64,000 nucleotides of DNA from Taenia hydatigena (taxonomy: Eukaryota; Platyhelminthes; Cestoda; Cyclophyllidea; Taeniidae). Numbering within the stretch: the stretch's first letter is position 1; each line of letters begins with the position of its first letter. The notes under the pieces are model-generated. The model ran no database searches. It was not told the DNA's origin and was given only the letters and a program-made list of their open reading frames with translations. Positions 11,640 to 24,031 of this stretch are shown one piece after another. The translations under genes were made by a program, and so were the position numbers. The stretch is from assembly GCA_036345935.2 (NCBI GenBank), contig JADWOT020000002.1, forward strand, positions 3,556,011 through 3,620,010, given 5' to 3'.

Positions 11640-14600
11640 GTTACGGGCAAAATGCCCCTTTGAAGAAGAATTTAGGTAGAGGAGCTAGAAGGGCTGACTC
11701 AGGAGAGAAAACAATTGCGACCTAACCAGCACAATGCACAGCCTTACCGATGCGGCGGTCGCCGCATGCAAAGCATGAGAGTGATCACAGTGAACGCTGA
11801 GAGAGCTGCACAAAGATGGGCAGAAAGAAAAGAGGTAACCTATAAGCGAACCCACCGGGCATGGATGGACATTTGAGATAACCTTCAGGCAGGCAGATAG
11901 CTCGCTACTCTAACAAAATTTGACGGTGGTGATGGGACGTTGGGTACCATGTGAACCACCGATGATGACTGCACGCCACGACGTCGGGGCGACAGCAGTG
12001 GACCGAGACTCCTGTGTCCAATATTACCAGGAGGGTTTCGGGAAGAGGCTGAGTTATTTGTAATGTCGTCGAGAGTACCCGCAATTGTGTAAATTGCAGC
12101 AAGGTATGCATCATCCTCCTCTCATCAGATATGAGTCCCATAAAGAAAAAGCATTTTTTTAACTCGGTTTTCTTCTGATACTGCAAGAATGATCAACGAT
12201 GAATCGCCTCCTACTTAGTGTAGCGTGTTTTTCCCCACGAAAATGCGTCACCTATCTAAGATATTAAAGCTTTCACGAGGAAGATGCCGTAAAAAACGAA
12301 GGCGATGCGGCTAAACGTATTCGACTTGAGTTCCAAATAATGGAAGTTGAGAAATAAGTTTGGCGAACGACTGACTAGACCTAGATTAAACGCTGCCAGC
12401 ATAGTTGCAACGGTCACATTTTGGTGGATATTATCATTATTCCAAGGCAGCAAATGTCAAGGCAACCGCATTTCCATATATGTCGGAAGGATTACTAGTT
12501 AGTCGGCACCCTTTGTGACGACATGCAACAGCTCGTGTCCCTTCTTTTACACGGACTTACTACATCATATTATTTTGTGACCAGGTTGGATTACTGTAGA
12601 TATGAATCTGGTGGTTCATCTTTTTGACTGTTTCCGGTAACGATAAACTGTATCGCGACCTTGGCGCTTCATTAAATTCTCCTCAGCAGAACTTTTGCAA
12701 AAGACGCAAAGCGGGTTCGTCAAGGCCTATTCATTAACTCTGACGTCTTTGCTCAATCTATCATCCTAGTAGGAAAGCATCGACTTGCCTGCATGCTTCT
12801 CTGTGACTAACTAGCGCTTACTTTACTCTTTTGATTAAGCATTAAAATATCTATGCACTTTCAGCCTAATTCCACTAGTCTATCTGCCAATCACTGGCTG
12901 TTCACTTAAATGGATGTATTTTTTTTTCTATCATGGAATTCTGACAACTATTTTACTCAAAATTGCAAGCTTCTTTTGCTATCGAAAGGCAAGTGCATGC
13001 AGAACCCTATTTATGAGGTGCACCAATGCTCAAATATTTTGTAATATTAAGCCCATTTGAATGATCGATATTGCAGATAATGTGTCAGCCGCTCCAGTCC
13101 AATTTTTATCACCGTGAAATTTAAACTGATAAGCACACGCTTTTGGATTTTCCGTGCTTGGGAGACCGAATTTTCCTAAATCCAAAAATAAGTGTTTTCT
13201 GGGCTCACTCAGCTCGCTTGTCATTCGGTTTAATTTAGCCGAGTTAGCTTTGTATGCACGGCTGACCAGTGCAGAATTTCTCGAAAGCAACCATAGTTGT
13301 GCCTGTTTCAAATGGTGATCAAGGACATTTAGAGCTAAGCGAATGTAGTTGAGTAGGAGTTGATCTATAAGGTATTTGTCTTCCCTTTTCCCGAGTTACC
13401 TCATAGCCATCTAGCGAGTGCAGAATCAAAGGCATGCATCCTTAGTTTATTCGCATTGGATAGTGGTTAGAAAAGATGCTACAGTGCTGAAACTGGAATA
13501 AAGAACTTGCTTTGCAGAAAAATTGAATTCGCCATTTCGTCGAGCATGCTTACATTTGATTGCGTTTGATTTTATTCCATTCATAAACCAGAGGCAAAAA
13601 GTGGCAGTCAACGCGAAGTGCCAGCCATGGCAATCACATAATTCCACAATACTAACAATTGCATCCGAAAATTCTCATTTTGGTTGATTGTGTTTTAGGG
13701 TATTTTCGAGTCAGAGGTTACTAGCACATGTGCTATGTACGTTCATTGAATCAAACTAGGGGGATTGGAAATGACTGAGTGCGTGAGGTGTCAGCCTTGC
13801 TCGGCCCGGGTCTGATGGAGGATTTTATCTCGCTTGGACTACTTGTAGCTTAAAATGCAGTTCGTTGGTAATCATTTGCCAATGGTCAGCGCCAGAACCG
13901 AAGTAAACTGCAAATTCGATTATTTCTGCTTGTATGGCTGGGTTGGAGGAGTAAGCTGCCATTAAGAATGATATGAAATTGAAATCACCTCCTTATAAAT
14001 GCACAGTCATGAGTTGGCATTTACTCGAGAAGCAATAATCTATAAATTCTTTGAGGTATATTCGTTTTTTCTTTTGCTCCGAACGCCAGTGCGATTAGAC
14101 CCACAATAAGAGATCCATGTTAACGGTCAAAAGCTAATTATACCCTAGCTTTAGGCATTTTTTACTTCCCAATTCCATGGGGGATTTATCACCTTATGCA
14201 GACGCTCTCTAATGCTCTAAATATCATCACTTATTTAGGCAATCTCAACCTACGTTTGCTTGTTGGACTTCGCTTACCAATAGCAGACCTCAATTTTAGC
14301 GTCACACTCAGCAAGGTGTTTTGGGCGACAACATACCGTACATGCTGTGCTTGTTGCTTCGAAATCACTTTCTTCTACGACGATCCAGTTTCGGTCCTTT
14401 AGCAACCACGGTTACACACACCAACAGTTTCAATACGCTTAGGATTCATCACATCGCACCATTTCTCAGCCATGTTTATGCGGCCGCCTGTTTCATCTGT
14501 GCCATGCTATGGCGTTCCAACGAACCCAGCCCAAAGGTTCTTTGATCACTGCAACCACCTTTACCAGTGATGTGCCAAACGCTCAAAATTTTTAAATCGT

Positions 14601-15030
14601 TTCAATGTTGTCCTTGAAAATTTTCCGAAACCTATTATGGCGTAAGTATATGCAAAATTATTAGCCTTTTTAATGTGACAGTTGTTTCCTCTTTACAATT
14701 CTCACTAACGAAATTTGTTTTGGCATTCGTATAGGCTAGAGTATTTTTGCCAAATTGCAGCACTTCATTGAAACATAAGCCACAGAGTCCTTCATCAGTG
14801 CATTTTCGTTTAACGATGTGACCACCCATGTATACCAGGAGCATTCCAGCTTCTTCCGTACCTCAAATTTATTTTGCAATACAGACAGGTAAAGCACGGC
14901 AATAATAGGTTTTGCATTGGGCAATAGCAGCACACTCGCCATTACACCAATGCATGCTACAATTCCACACTTAAAGAACAACAATGACACTACCGAAACG
15001 ATGCTTCGCAAGCATCACATGACAATATTG
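11640..15030 (+). repeat. Left arm of an old ~3-kb inverted repeat (family 1)
   Basis: The reverse complement of this arm can be followed through 17,370-20,560, with paired coordinates summing to about 32,390-32,470. Anchor pairs: 12,256-12,453 with 19,985-20,173; 13,760-13,830 with 18,650-18,710; 14,020-14,050 with 18,410-18,440; 14,380-14,560 with 17,880-18,060; 14,930-15,020 with 17,380-17,460. Identity is moderate with many indels, so the pair is ancient. Part of the arm (11,640-12,200) is also similar to 37,200-37,680, so this is a dispersed element and not only a local inversion. Short open frames inside are repeat-derived. Confidence 0.65.
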
Positions 15031-17369
15031 CAGCAGGCTACAATCCTGCAAAAAAAGCGGTGGAAATCAAAACAAAGGTCTGATGCCTAAGGCAAGATAA
15101 TAAAAAGCAGTTCAGGTGCGCAATGGGTTATTATTTTGCCACAAACGTCCATTGCGAAGCGCAATCAAAATTACGCACAGCTTTTTGACAAACAAGACAA
15201 GGTCGGATGTGATAAAAGCTGAGTGGACGGGTGGATTTTGCGCTTTTGTTTCTCTTTAAATACGATATTCAACAAAATGTGCAAATGTGAAGCATTGTGC
15301 CAACCTTCTTCGGGCTCAAACACTAGCCCTGCTACTATTGTACTCGAGGAAACTAACGCCCAGTCGATGCAGCTATGCAATGCATACCTCGATTGGAAAG
15401 TTGAAAGAAGAAAGATAAGTGATGGGTGGAGAATGGGAGCCGTCCACCACACTACTTAGTTATCCTCGGTTTTCGTCACGCCATCAAGAATGCACTACTT
15501 CGTTCCAGGTTATTGCATACACGGGCGACGGTGGTGCAAGGCTCGGGCTCGCTAACTCACATTATCTCGCTTCACTTATCCACTTCCCACCTTGCTTTTT
15601 ACCTTTGGAAAAAGATCAAACATAGAGATGGGTAAAAGTAGTAGGATGACGTTTCGATTCACTCACTCTGTAGGACTATTAAGGCCTGTGATGTGGATAC
15701 ACACATTTCAGCATTTGTCTGCTACATAAAATTCGGCTTTGGTTCGAGATTTGCCACTAGGGCATTGCCGTTCTAAAAAACCGTCTCCTCTCTTTTTATT
15801 ACCGAGCTCTGTTCATTCAATGTTAGGAAGCCTCCTAATTGGCCAAGGCCTATGGCCTACACATGGGGTGATTCGTTGCCACAACCATAATCATTCAAAC
15901 CACTTTTGAAGCTACAGCTTCGGGGGAGGATATCCGGTCAATTTATATAGAAAGGATGTATCATTGTCCACCTTGACTATCTCGATGTACTAATTTTTAC
16001 TTCCTTTTTCCTTTCTCTTCATGCCTTTCTACCTGCGCAGAAGTAAATCTACCATGGGTGTTGATGAAATGAAGTGGAGCGTCCGAATGCTTAATTGTTT
16101 TATCCATATGTTCACCGACCCGTCAAAAGCCTACTAATTAAAATTCCACGGCTCAATTTTTCACCGTTTTGTTTGGTCACCTTCCTGACTGTTGATGATA
16201 TCGGAGTGTGTGAACGTTTTGCGTTCCCCTTTCACATGGAACAATGTGAGGAGGAAAGGGAGTGCCTTTCATCAATTAAATGAAGGAATGTTAGGAGAAG
16301 GTGGGAAGATGTGGAGAGAGAAGAGAAGAGTAGAAACTCAAGATCGGAAAGAAGCATGCAAATTAAGGCTTATGGTGACCTAAATTGCACAACTTAAGTC
16401 TCTACAGTGACCTTTCTTGGGTAGAATGCTAAAGAAAATAAAGAGCGAATAAAGCATGCAGGTTAGGGCCATTAAATAGTTTAATCAACGCATTGAGTTA
16501 TTTAGCCAGGAGTGGGTTTGTCGATTGCGTACGTGCGGCACATGAATGTCTTACAACAATTTCTCAGTTAATTGCCACATTTTTCTAGGTAATCAAGACA
16601 CTGTTCTTAATTCGAATACTAGTAAGAGCATCTTGTTACGCCTAGAAAAAGGCAAAATGGTGGTGGGAAAATGAGGAGTTGGCATTAAGGGGGTGAGCTG
16701 TTAGCAATGATTGGTAGGAGGAGTGTGTCAAGTTCAAGGGGCATTCAAATCGGATAAGAATACTTGGGGACTTTCTAGTAAGGCTGACTCTGAGGGTCTT
16801 TGAATCCTTGGTTGCACAGTTTGTGCAAAGTCGCGCTTCAGCATCCGGCAATTAAATTTCTGGTGTGGGAAGATTTAGGATAGTAGGAAAATAGCCTCTT
16901 TGCCCCTCCATTTGGAACAAAGTGGTGCAATTGGATTGGTGGTTAATTAAATTCCCAGTTGTACAAAACGCTTAATTGTGAAAAAGATGCGTCGTAGTGT
17001 GTTGGTCCTTCCGCATAACTTCAATTTCTCAGTTTCATCTGCATTAAGCACATTGGCACATCAGGATTGGGCGATTCACCCAATTTTATATTCTTGCGCT
17101 AAAGTAATAAATATTCAAGGGTGATAAAGGGTGCGATTGATTCATTTGTTTATTACATGCATTGTTGAGAAACTTTAGTGCTCCTCTGATAAAAGTAATC
17201 TATGCAGTGATTAAATGGCACTTACCACAGAACCCATTCAATAGACAGCTACCACGAGATAATAACATCGTGCAACCAAACAGCCTTTTATTATCATGTC
17301 TTATACACCGAATCGCCTTTTCGTTTTCCACCACTTCCATCGCAAAATAGTGGCCCGGTGAAATCTAGT
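15031..17369. other. Spacer between inverted family-1 arms
   Basis: Unpaired centre of the inverted repeat. Overlapping open frames at 15,171-15,635 and 16,095-16,383 show no motif or consistent splice context. No gene is supported. Confidence 0.4.
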
Positions 17370-20300
17370 CATGAAATGCTCGCCAGGCATCGTTTCGATA
17401 GTGCCAGCGTTGCACTTTAAGTGTTCAAGTGTGGCGTGCATTAGTGTAATGGTGAAGGGAAACGGGAAAGTAAGCTTCCAAGCTTTGGGATATTTTTATT
17501 TGGCACGTTCTTCGCAACTGGGCTGCTATTGCACGCAACCAAGCTTGTTAACGCCTCGCTTCATGTCTTTGCTGAGAAAAAAATTTGGCGTGCAGAAATT
17601 TCTAAAAGGCTACTGACATATCTGAGCGATTATGCCTCTGAGCGAAAATGCGACGACGAGGGGTGTTGTGGCATGGATCTATGAAGCACCGTAGTTGCAC
17701 AAAAACTTTTCAGTCCATCCAAATGTCAAAGCAAATTTTCTAGTAAAAAAAATAAAAGGCGATAAATATCACATAGAATGTCAACTAATCATTGTACAGT
17801 ACTTAGGCTCTAATAAGTTCCGAACATTTTTTTAGGAAAACAGTAATACGATTTCGGGACTGTCGAGCAGCTTGCACATCACCCTTGTGAACGATTGTGG
17901 CAACCAAAGAGGCTTTGGAGCTGGCGTTCGTTAGAACGCCACAAGATAGCACAGGTGAAACAGAAGGTCGCACAAGCTTGACTGAGAGGTGGTGTAATGT
18001 GACGGATCCCAATAATATTAAAAATGTTATTGCGTGAGACCATGGTTGGTAGAGGAACGGAACTGGACTCATCGTAGAGGAAAGTAACTGCGCAGCAACG
18101 ATCTAGTCGTTCACGATATGCTATTGCTCAACTCACATTGCTAAATATGTGGCAATGAAAAATAAGATCTGTTATTGGAGCACAAAGCTTAACATGTAGA
18201 TATGGGTTAAGGGTGCCGATATGAATGATGGTAATTACAGAACTAGTAAAAATTATTAGTCATGAACTACATAACCCGACGCATTTCCTGGGGAATCAAA
18301 AGCAAAAAGCGTCCAAAACAAAGGTATGGGCAGCGCCTAACCATCAACACGGATTTCTCATTGTAGACTTAATCGTGCAGGCGTTCGTAGCAAAAGAGAA
18401 TAGATGATAGCTTTAGAAATTTATGAATTATTGCTTCTCGAGCAAATGCCAATGCACAACTGTGCACTTATAATGATGCGACTGTTATCATGTATCCACG
18501 CTCTTCCTTCTTAATGGCAATTCTATCTTTTAGCCCGGCCATACACTCAAAAATCTTTGAATTTAGAGTTTGCTTACGTTTTGGCACAGTCTATCAGTAA
18601 ATTTCTGTCAACAAAACGCATTCCAGGCTATAAAGGGTCTAGACGAGATGCAAGCCTCCGGCAGACCCGGGTGGAGTAAGGCTGGGTAACCTCACGCATT
18701 CAGTCATTTTCATTTTCTGTGGTTGAAGTAATGCAATTACATGTGTGCTAGCTAGCTCTGACCTAAAAACACGCTTAAACACAATGAAACTGAATGAGAA
18801 TACAAGCTACAATTAAAAGTATGGCAGAAGTCTATGGTTATCACACTCGCAGTTATCACCGTGGCTGAGGCTTCAAAATGACCGGCATTTGTTGCTTCTG
18901 GCTTATAGATTTGATAAAATTAGGTTCGAGAAATGCAGTCTTGATTGGTTAAATAAGCGCTTTTATTCGTCTTTCCAGCAAGCTCTATACTTGTACTCAA
19001 GCTCTGCAACATCTTTTCCTAGTCACTAACCAAAACGAATAAAGTGAGGATATATTGCTTTGATGCAGCGTTTTCTAGATCGCTGTGAGGTGGCTCGGAA
19101 AAAGCGCGATAAGCACTTCACAGATCAACTCTAACTCAACTTCATTTACTTGGCCCTAATTGCCCTTAATCATTGCTTTAAACTAGCAAAAATGAGGTTG
19201 GCATGAAGAACTTTTGCACTGCTCAGACATGCATGCAAAGTTAATTCGACGTGCCATGGAATGCGGGTTCAATTGTGTGCTGACGTAGGATAAATTGTAA
19301 CAAGGAGCATGCAAGCTGAGTGAGTTCAGAGAATGCTTTCTTAGCATTGAGAAAACCTGAAGTCTCTCAAGCTCCAAAGACCGAAACGCATGCATTTTTA
19401 TTGTGCCTACCCTCACAGCACAAGCAGTTGTTTAGGTTGACGATGCGACGAATTTGACTGGAGAGGCATTAAAACATCGGCAATGGCAGCCACTTGACTG
19501 GGCTTAAAAATGCAAAGCATTTGTGCATTGGTACGCCTTCTTAAAGCAGACGCTGTATGCACTTGCTTTTTAGCAGCAAAGTGAAATTGCAAATTTGTGT
19601 AGAATAGCTGGCGGAATTCTATAATAGAGTAAAAATCGCACCTGGTTTAGTGGCCATTTAGCGATGGCCGGATAGACTAGTGAAACAGGCGAGCCGGTAA
19701 ATGAGTGGGCGGGTGAATACGTTAACTTATGCTGGCTTTCCTACCGGAATGATAGGTCACGCAAAGTGGGAGTTAGTGATTGAGCCTTGGCAAACAGGTT
19801 TGGCGCTCTTTTATTGAAAGTTTTGCTATAATGAACCTAATAAGGTAGCGAGGTCAAGATGCAATTCCTTGTAGCCAAAAACAGTCGATAAGATAAAACA
19901 TTAGCATTCATTTATGCAGTGGTCCATCCTGACCACGGAATAGCATCATATGGTAAGTCCTCGTAAAAGAAGAAACGCGAGCTGTTGTATGCCATCACAA
20001 ATGGCAATATGCACCAAAATGTAACCGTTGCAACTATGATTATAGCGTTTAATCTGGGTCTAGTGAATCCTTCGTCAAACCTAATTCACAAATTTCATTA
20101 TTTGGGGCTAACTCAAAAGCATTTCATCGCATTGCCATTGTTCTTTTACCGGGACTTCTCAGATGGACGCTAATAGCACTAATAGGTGGCGCCGCTTTGT
20201 AAGGAATAACCTGCTATACTAAGTAGAAGAAGATTCACCATTGATCGCTTTTGCAGCAGCAGTAGAAAACCGAGTTAAGTAAACAGTCTATCCTTAATGG

Positions 20301-20560
20301 GAGCATATTTGATGCTTGACTTCGGAACACGAGAACGACGAATGACTTGCTGCAATTTACGCAGTTGTGGATACTCTCAACAATCATGCGCATTAGTTGG
20401 CCTCTCCCTAATACACTTTTAGTGATAATAAGCATAGGAGTTTCGGTCCACTGCCATTGTCCCCAACGTTGTGGCGCGCAGTCATCATCGGTGGTATACA
20501 TGGCACGCAACGTTACGTCACAACCGTCAAATTTTGCAAGTGCGGCTAGCATTTTTTTAT
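17370..20560 (-). repeat. Right arm of an old ~3-kb inverted repeat (family 1)
   Basis: Inverted partner of 11,640-15,030. The region 20,340-20,540 reads in parallel with the reverse complement of 11,905-12,120, and both resemble 37,220-37,420. A family-2-like piece (20,545-20,690) follows directly and matches 40,195-40,320. Confidence 0.65.
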
Positions 20561-20689
20561 TTCGTCTCCCTTTTCCTTGCTCACGATGTGGCTATTTTTG
20601 CTCATTTTCTCAAAACAGCTTGCCTTCGTCCTTTCAGCTAGGGAATGTTGCTGTTGGATGCTCGCAATTGACATTCCCATCGTCAATGG

Positions 20690-21476
20690 GTTCTCAAGTA
20701 AGCCTATTTATCTGCCTCGTACTGAACCCTCGATCATCATCACGTCCACCTAAATGTCCAATTAGATCTGGTTTATTTGTCTCAAAGCCCTTCGCCCCTT
20801 CTTCATTTTGCGAGACTACATTATGCTCAGAGTCATCTGCCGAAGTCGTTTATCTGTGGCCCACGTCTTCTGAGCTACTAGCCCGTTCACCGTGCTTGTC
20901 TACAAGGAACGGTTCTAAACACCTCCTCACAAATGTTTCAAATTCGGACTAACTTTGCAAAGCTATTGCAGCCAAACCAGTCTCCGAATAATTTGTTCCC
21001 TTTTTCATGTCACATCCATTGACACCTACCTCAAGGCATTTGATTATCGTCCGAAACTTTGCTTCTCTCATGCCTTCCGGCCATTTGCTTTCCAGTAGCA
21101 TCTCAAAGTACTCCAATGTTGCCTATATCAGTATCCCCTGTCGCAAACACCAGTTTCCAAAGTGTTCCACTATCAATCCTCGAACCAATGTGGCATTGGT
21201 CATCGACCAAACTTCTGTCACAGTGTCTAGAGATATTCTTTAGCCAGCTAGGTTTCAGTGCTGGGAAGCATTTCCCCCATCTCATTTTAAGAAATTCCAC
21301 ACACTAGGACACGATCCTCTCAGCGCAGATGACTTTGTGTAGCGTTTTCTGTAGGGATTACAAATTAACCTGTGCATGAATGGCTGATGGCAGCCTAAAC
21401 AATACTGGAGGGAGGTTACTGAAAGGGTTATCTGCACGCGCTCTACAAAACTGCTTACAACGGATCGCCATTCCAT
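20690..21476 (-). pseudogene. Broken protein-coding remnant, unidentified
   Basis: On the minus strand, from about 21,300 down to 20,690, the sequence reads as charged protein-like sequence. One block (21,300 to about 21,115) contains GKCFPALKPSWLKNISRHCD and ends near GDTDIGNIGVL. After a one-base frame change near 21,115 it continues EYFEMLLESKWPEGMREAKF and KFRTIIKCLE. A good donor (gag then gtaggt) follows, and about 80 nt later a frame opening SEFETFVRRCLEPFLVDKHG runs on with one taa stop into a D/E/N-rich stretch to 20,690. The frameshift and stop suggest a pseudogene, although a small intron or a base error could explain part of it. The 201-codon plus-strand frame at 20,347-20,952 is partly antisense to it. 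I do not recognise the family. Confidence 0.4.
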
Positions 21477-21589
21477 CCTGTTCAGAGGCTAATTACTTCA
21501 GTAAACGTAATTGCTGAACTGTTAGGATCGGTAAATGTGCCTATACCCATCTCTCATCCCCTATTCAGAAGGTAAATCATAACTGGCGA

Positions 21590-21645
21590 CCGTCAACCCA
21601 CAGAGGATAGCAGCTAGAATTGTCTGCAGCATTGCCAAACGATGC
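21590..21645 (-). other. Possible relic of a terminal hydrophobic exon downstream of gene A
   Basis: After an acceptor-like catttccag the minus strand can be read as a hydrophobic stretch, LAAILCGLTVASYDL, ending at a stop. It aligns with the candidate terminal exon of gene C through a shared nucleotide run, gctatc.tctgtgggtt. In gene A the hydrophobic frame is phase 0, whereas exon 3 ends in phase 1, so it would not join in frame. It may be a decayed last exon. Gene B shows no clear counterpart. Confidence 0.3.
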
Positions 21646-22254
21646 AATGGTTGCGTCTGGAAATGAATTGATTATGCTTAATTCTACTGTGAGACTCAAA
21701 ATAGGCGTGGGTGATTTCATCTCGTCTGAGTAAGCTTCCTTTATCACGATAAGTGTGAAACGTCATGCATGACAATTGCGTTAGAAAGAGCTCTATTTAA
21801 ATTTCCTTGTATTGGAGTACTCCAAGCATAATTCGTCGTGGATATTAGGTGCGCATTTATTTTAAATACGTTGACACCGATTTGCTAGTGGAAATTAACT
21901 TGGGCACTAATATTGTGCCTCCGTTGCGTGAAAATGCAAGACATCATTACAAATGTAAGAATTTGAAGCATAAGACATTTGTTTAATTCGCAGCACAGTG
22001 TAAACTCAGTTTAGAGTTGGCAAAAATGGTAAATTCAAGAGAATAAGGTGAACGCAAAGAAGCTTGCGTTTTAGTAGCTGTCTAATTAAAGAGGTTACAC
22101 TGGAATTAATTAAGCATAAGAGAGTAACACTGTTTCGTTGCACGCACCATGGAGGCCTATGTTGGATAAAAGAGAGATCTGGTAATTTTCGCACAATTTA
22201 CGTGGTTATAAGCATGCCAAACTGTTGGTACTTTGCACTTACGCACAAGCAAGC

Positions 22255-24031
22255 TCAAGCATGCCTCAATGCCGTGCCAGACGGGACCAGACGGAATGGA
22301 CCCTTGGGTAGATCAGTTGGTCGCCATAGCACCCTCGTCTTCCCTATGCAAACAGACAAGTCATCTCTCGGTTTGGTAGAGCACATTGCAACCACAATTG
22401 CCACCTTACCGGGGGGTGGTGTTATAACAAATCCATCGTATAGTTCAGTCGCCTCTGTATCCACCAACACTCGGTATCGAGTTTTGGCCTCCAACCTGTC
22501 ATGAGTGACTCTCCCCTGTGAATAATTTGCCACTTTACTCTTGGAGAAGTAAGGTCGACGAGTAGAAGCCACAGTCAGTCTAATCTGCTTCGAGTAGTTT
22601 TTACCCAACGTTCTTGCATCCCAAATTAGCGTAATGCTTTGTGGCGTCTCGAAACTCCATCGGAAATGTGCTGGAAGAGGTTTATTTGCTTTCCTTGTCT
22701 CGTCTAGAAGGTAAAAATCTTTAATGCATGATAGCAAATACGCAAGCATTCCGCCCCTACTAGGAGCGAAAATGTGGAACGTTTACTGCTAAGCTATTTG
22801 CAGTGATGACAGCAAGCCTCATAAATTAAATGCGCCTACCCCTAAGCTGCAACAAACACTTGCTTAATGTGAACGCCAATTTACGATTCGAGGGTGTGCA
22901 GCATAATTATGAGCGTACTTTGTGGGAAATGTTTAAGATTAATTCGTGAGTTTAGTCCGTCTTTTATTGCAGACATTTTTGGACTATGTATCTCATGCCA
23001 TTGGGACGGGTAATGGACACTTGCCACATACCTTTCCATCCAATATCCACTTGCTCACAATATGCTACCAATTAAATGAAAAAATGAGGCATTAGCACAA
23101 CATCACAATGTTCCTTATGAAAACGGACATGCCATGCTTTGGCATGATGATGCACATCATAATCGCACTTGCCAGCTTACCAGTGGGCAGTGTTTTAATG
23201 AATCCGTAGAATATAACATCAGAGCTCCCATTTGCAATTGCGTTCACAAACACATGGTATCGTGTGTCGGACTCCAACCCGTAGAGAATGAATATCCCAC
23301 TCGAAAAATTTCCTTTTTTGCTCTCGAGTAAAAAAGGGTGTGAAGGTGAAAATGCAGTCAGTCTAATTTGTTTGGCGTAGTGCTCGCCTAACTCTTTCAC
23401 ATTCCAAAGTAGCGTAATGGTGTGGGCTCCCACACAACACCAATGAAAGTGATCTGGAAGCGGTGTTTTTACTTCTATTGCCACTTCTGTGAAAAAAAAT
23501 GCATTCTTCTTAGCAGAACCGTTACGGGCATCGCATCGCTTTGAAACAGGGATACCGAAATCTTTTGCGTCCAAAATGAAAGCACTAGTGTTAAGAGATA
23601 TAACTACTTGCTATTCAATTTTAAAATGAAACAACTGACACAAATGATCTATGGGGGACAGGAGTTTGTAAGCATTAGCCTGTGACGTGTGAGTTTGAAT
23701 TACAAGTAAACGCATGTCTTGAGAAGAATACTAATAATTTGAGTGAAATACAACGGAGATAGGAATGTGGCACGCAGTTAGTCTGACTTGCCAGCCATTC
23801 CCAAACAAATGCCACCGTCAACCGGTACAAATGCAGCTATCTGTGAGAGTGGATAAAAAAGAGTTAACATCAAGTGAATGCAGCACATGAATCGGAAGCA
23901 GTTAATCGGTGGGAAATATGCGCAAATGCTGATCGGTGCTACCCAGTAGATAGAAACTCACCACCCAGTTCTATATGGCTCTTCGCCAAGTGCGAAATTG
24001 CCAGCAGCTTAAGGTGCAAGCGAAGTGACAT
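22255..24031 (-). CDS. Gene A: secreted two-FN3 antigen-like protein (EG95/45W family)
   Basis: Spliced gene. Exon 1 is 24,031-23,962: ATG, signal-peptide-like MSLRLHLKLLAISHLAKS, then donor gtgagt. Exon 2 is 23,486-23,181 (102 codons, FN3-1; acceptor ttttcacag, donor gtaagc). Exon 3 begins at 22,703 (acceptor accttctag) and its FN3-2 part ends at 22,410 (donor gtaagg). All junctions are phase 1. FN3 marks: Trp in ITLLW and ITLIW, and the Tyr strand in TRYHVFV and TRYRVLV. NFS, NGS and NYS sequons suggest glycosylation. Reading on from 22,410 stays open to a stop at 22,257-22,255, giving 274 residues; removing a possible 66-nt intron (22,409-22,344) gives 252. The signal h-region contains Arg, His and Lys and is weaker than that of gene B. 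In taeniids this family gives secreted or surface oncosphere proteins and host-protective antigens; the assignment here is by architecture and pattern. The 3' end is uncertain. Confidence 0.72.

Noticed and set aside
20347..20952. 201-codon plus-strand open frame
   Set aside because: The first part is repeat family 1/2 and the second part is antisense to a better minus-strand coding remnant.
22064..22504. 146-codon plus-strand open frame
   Set aside because: Antisense shadow of gene A exon 3.
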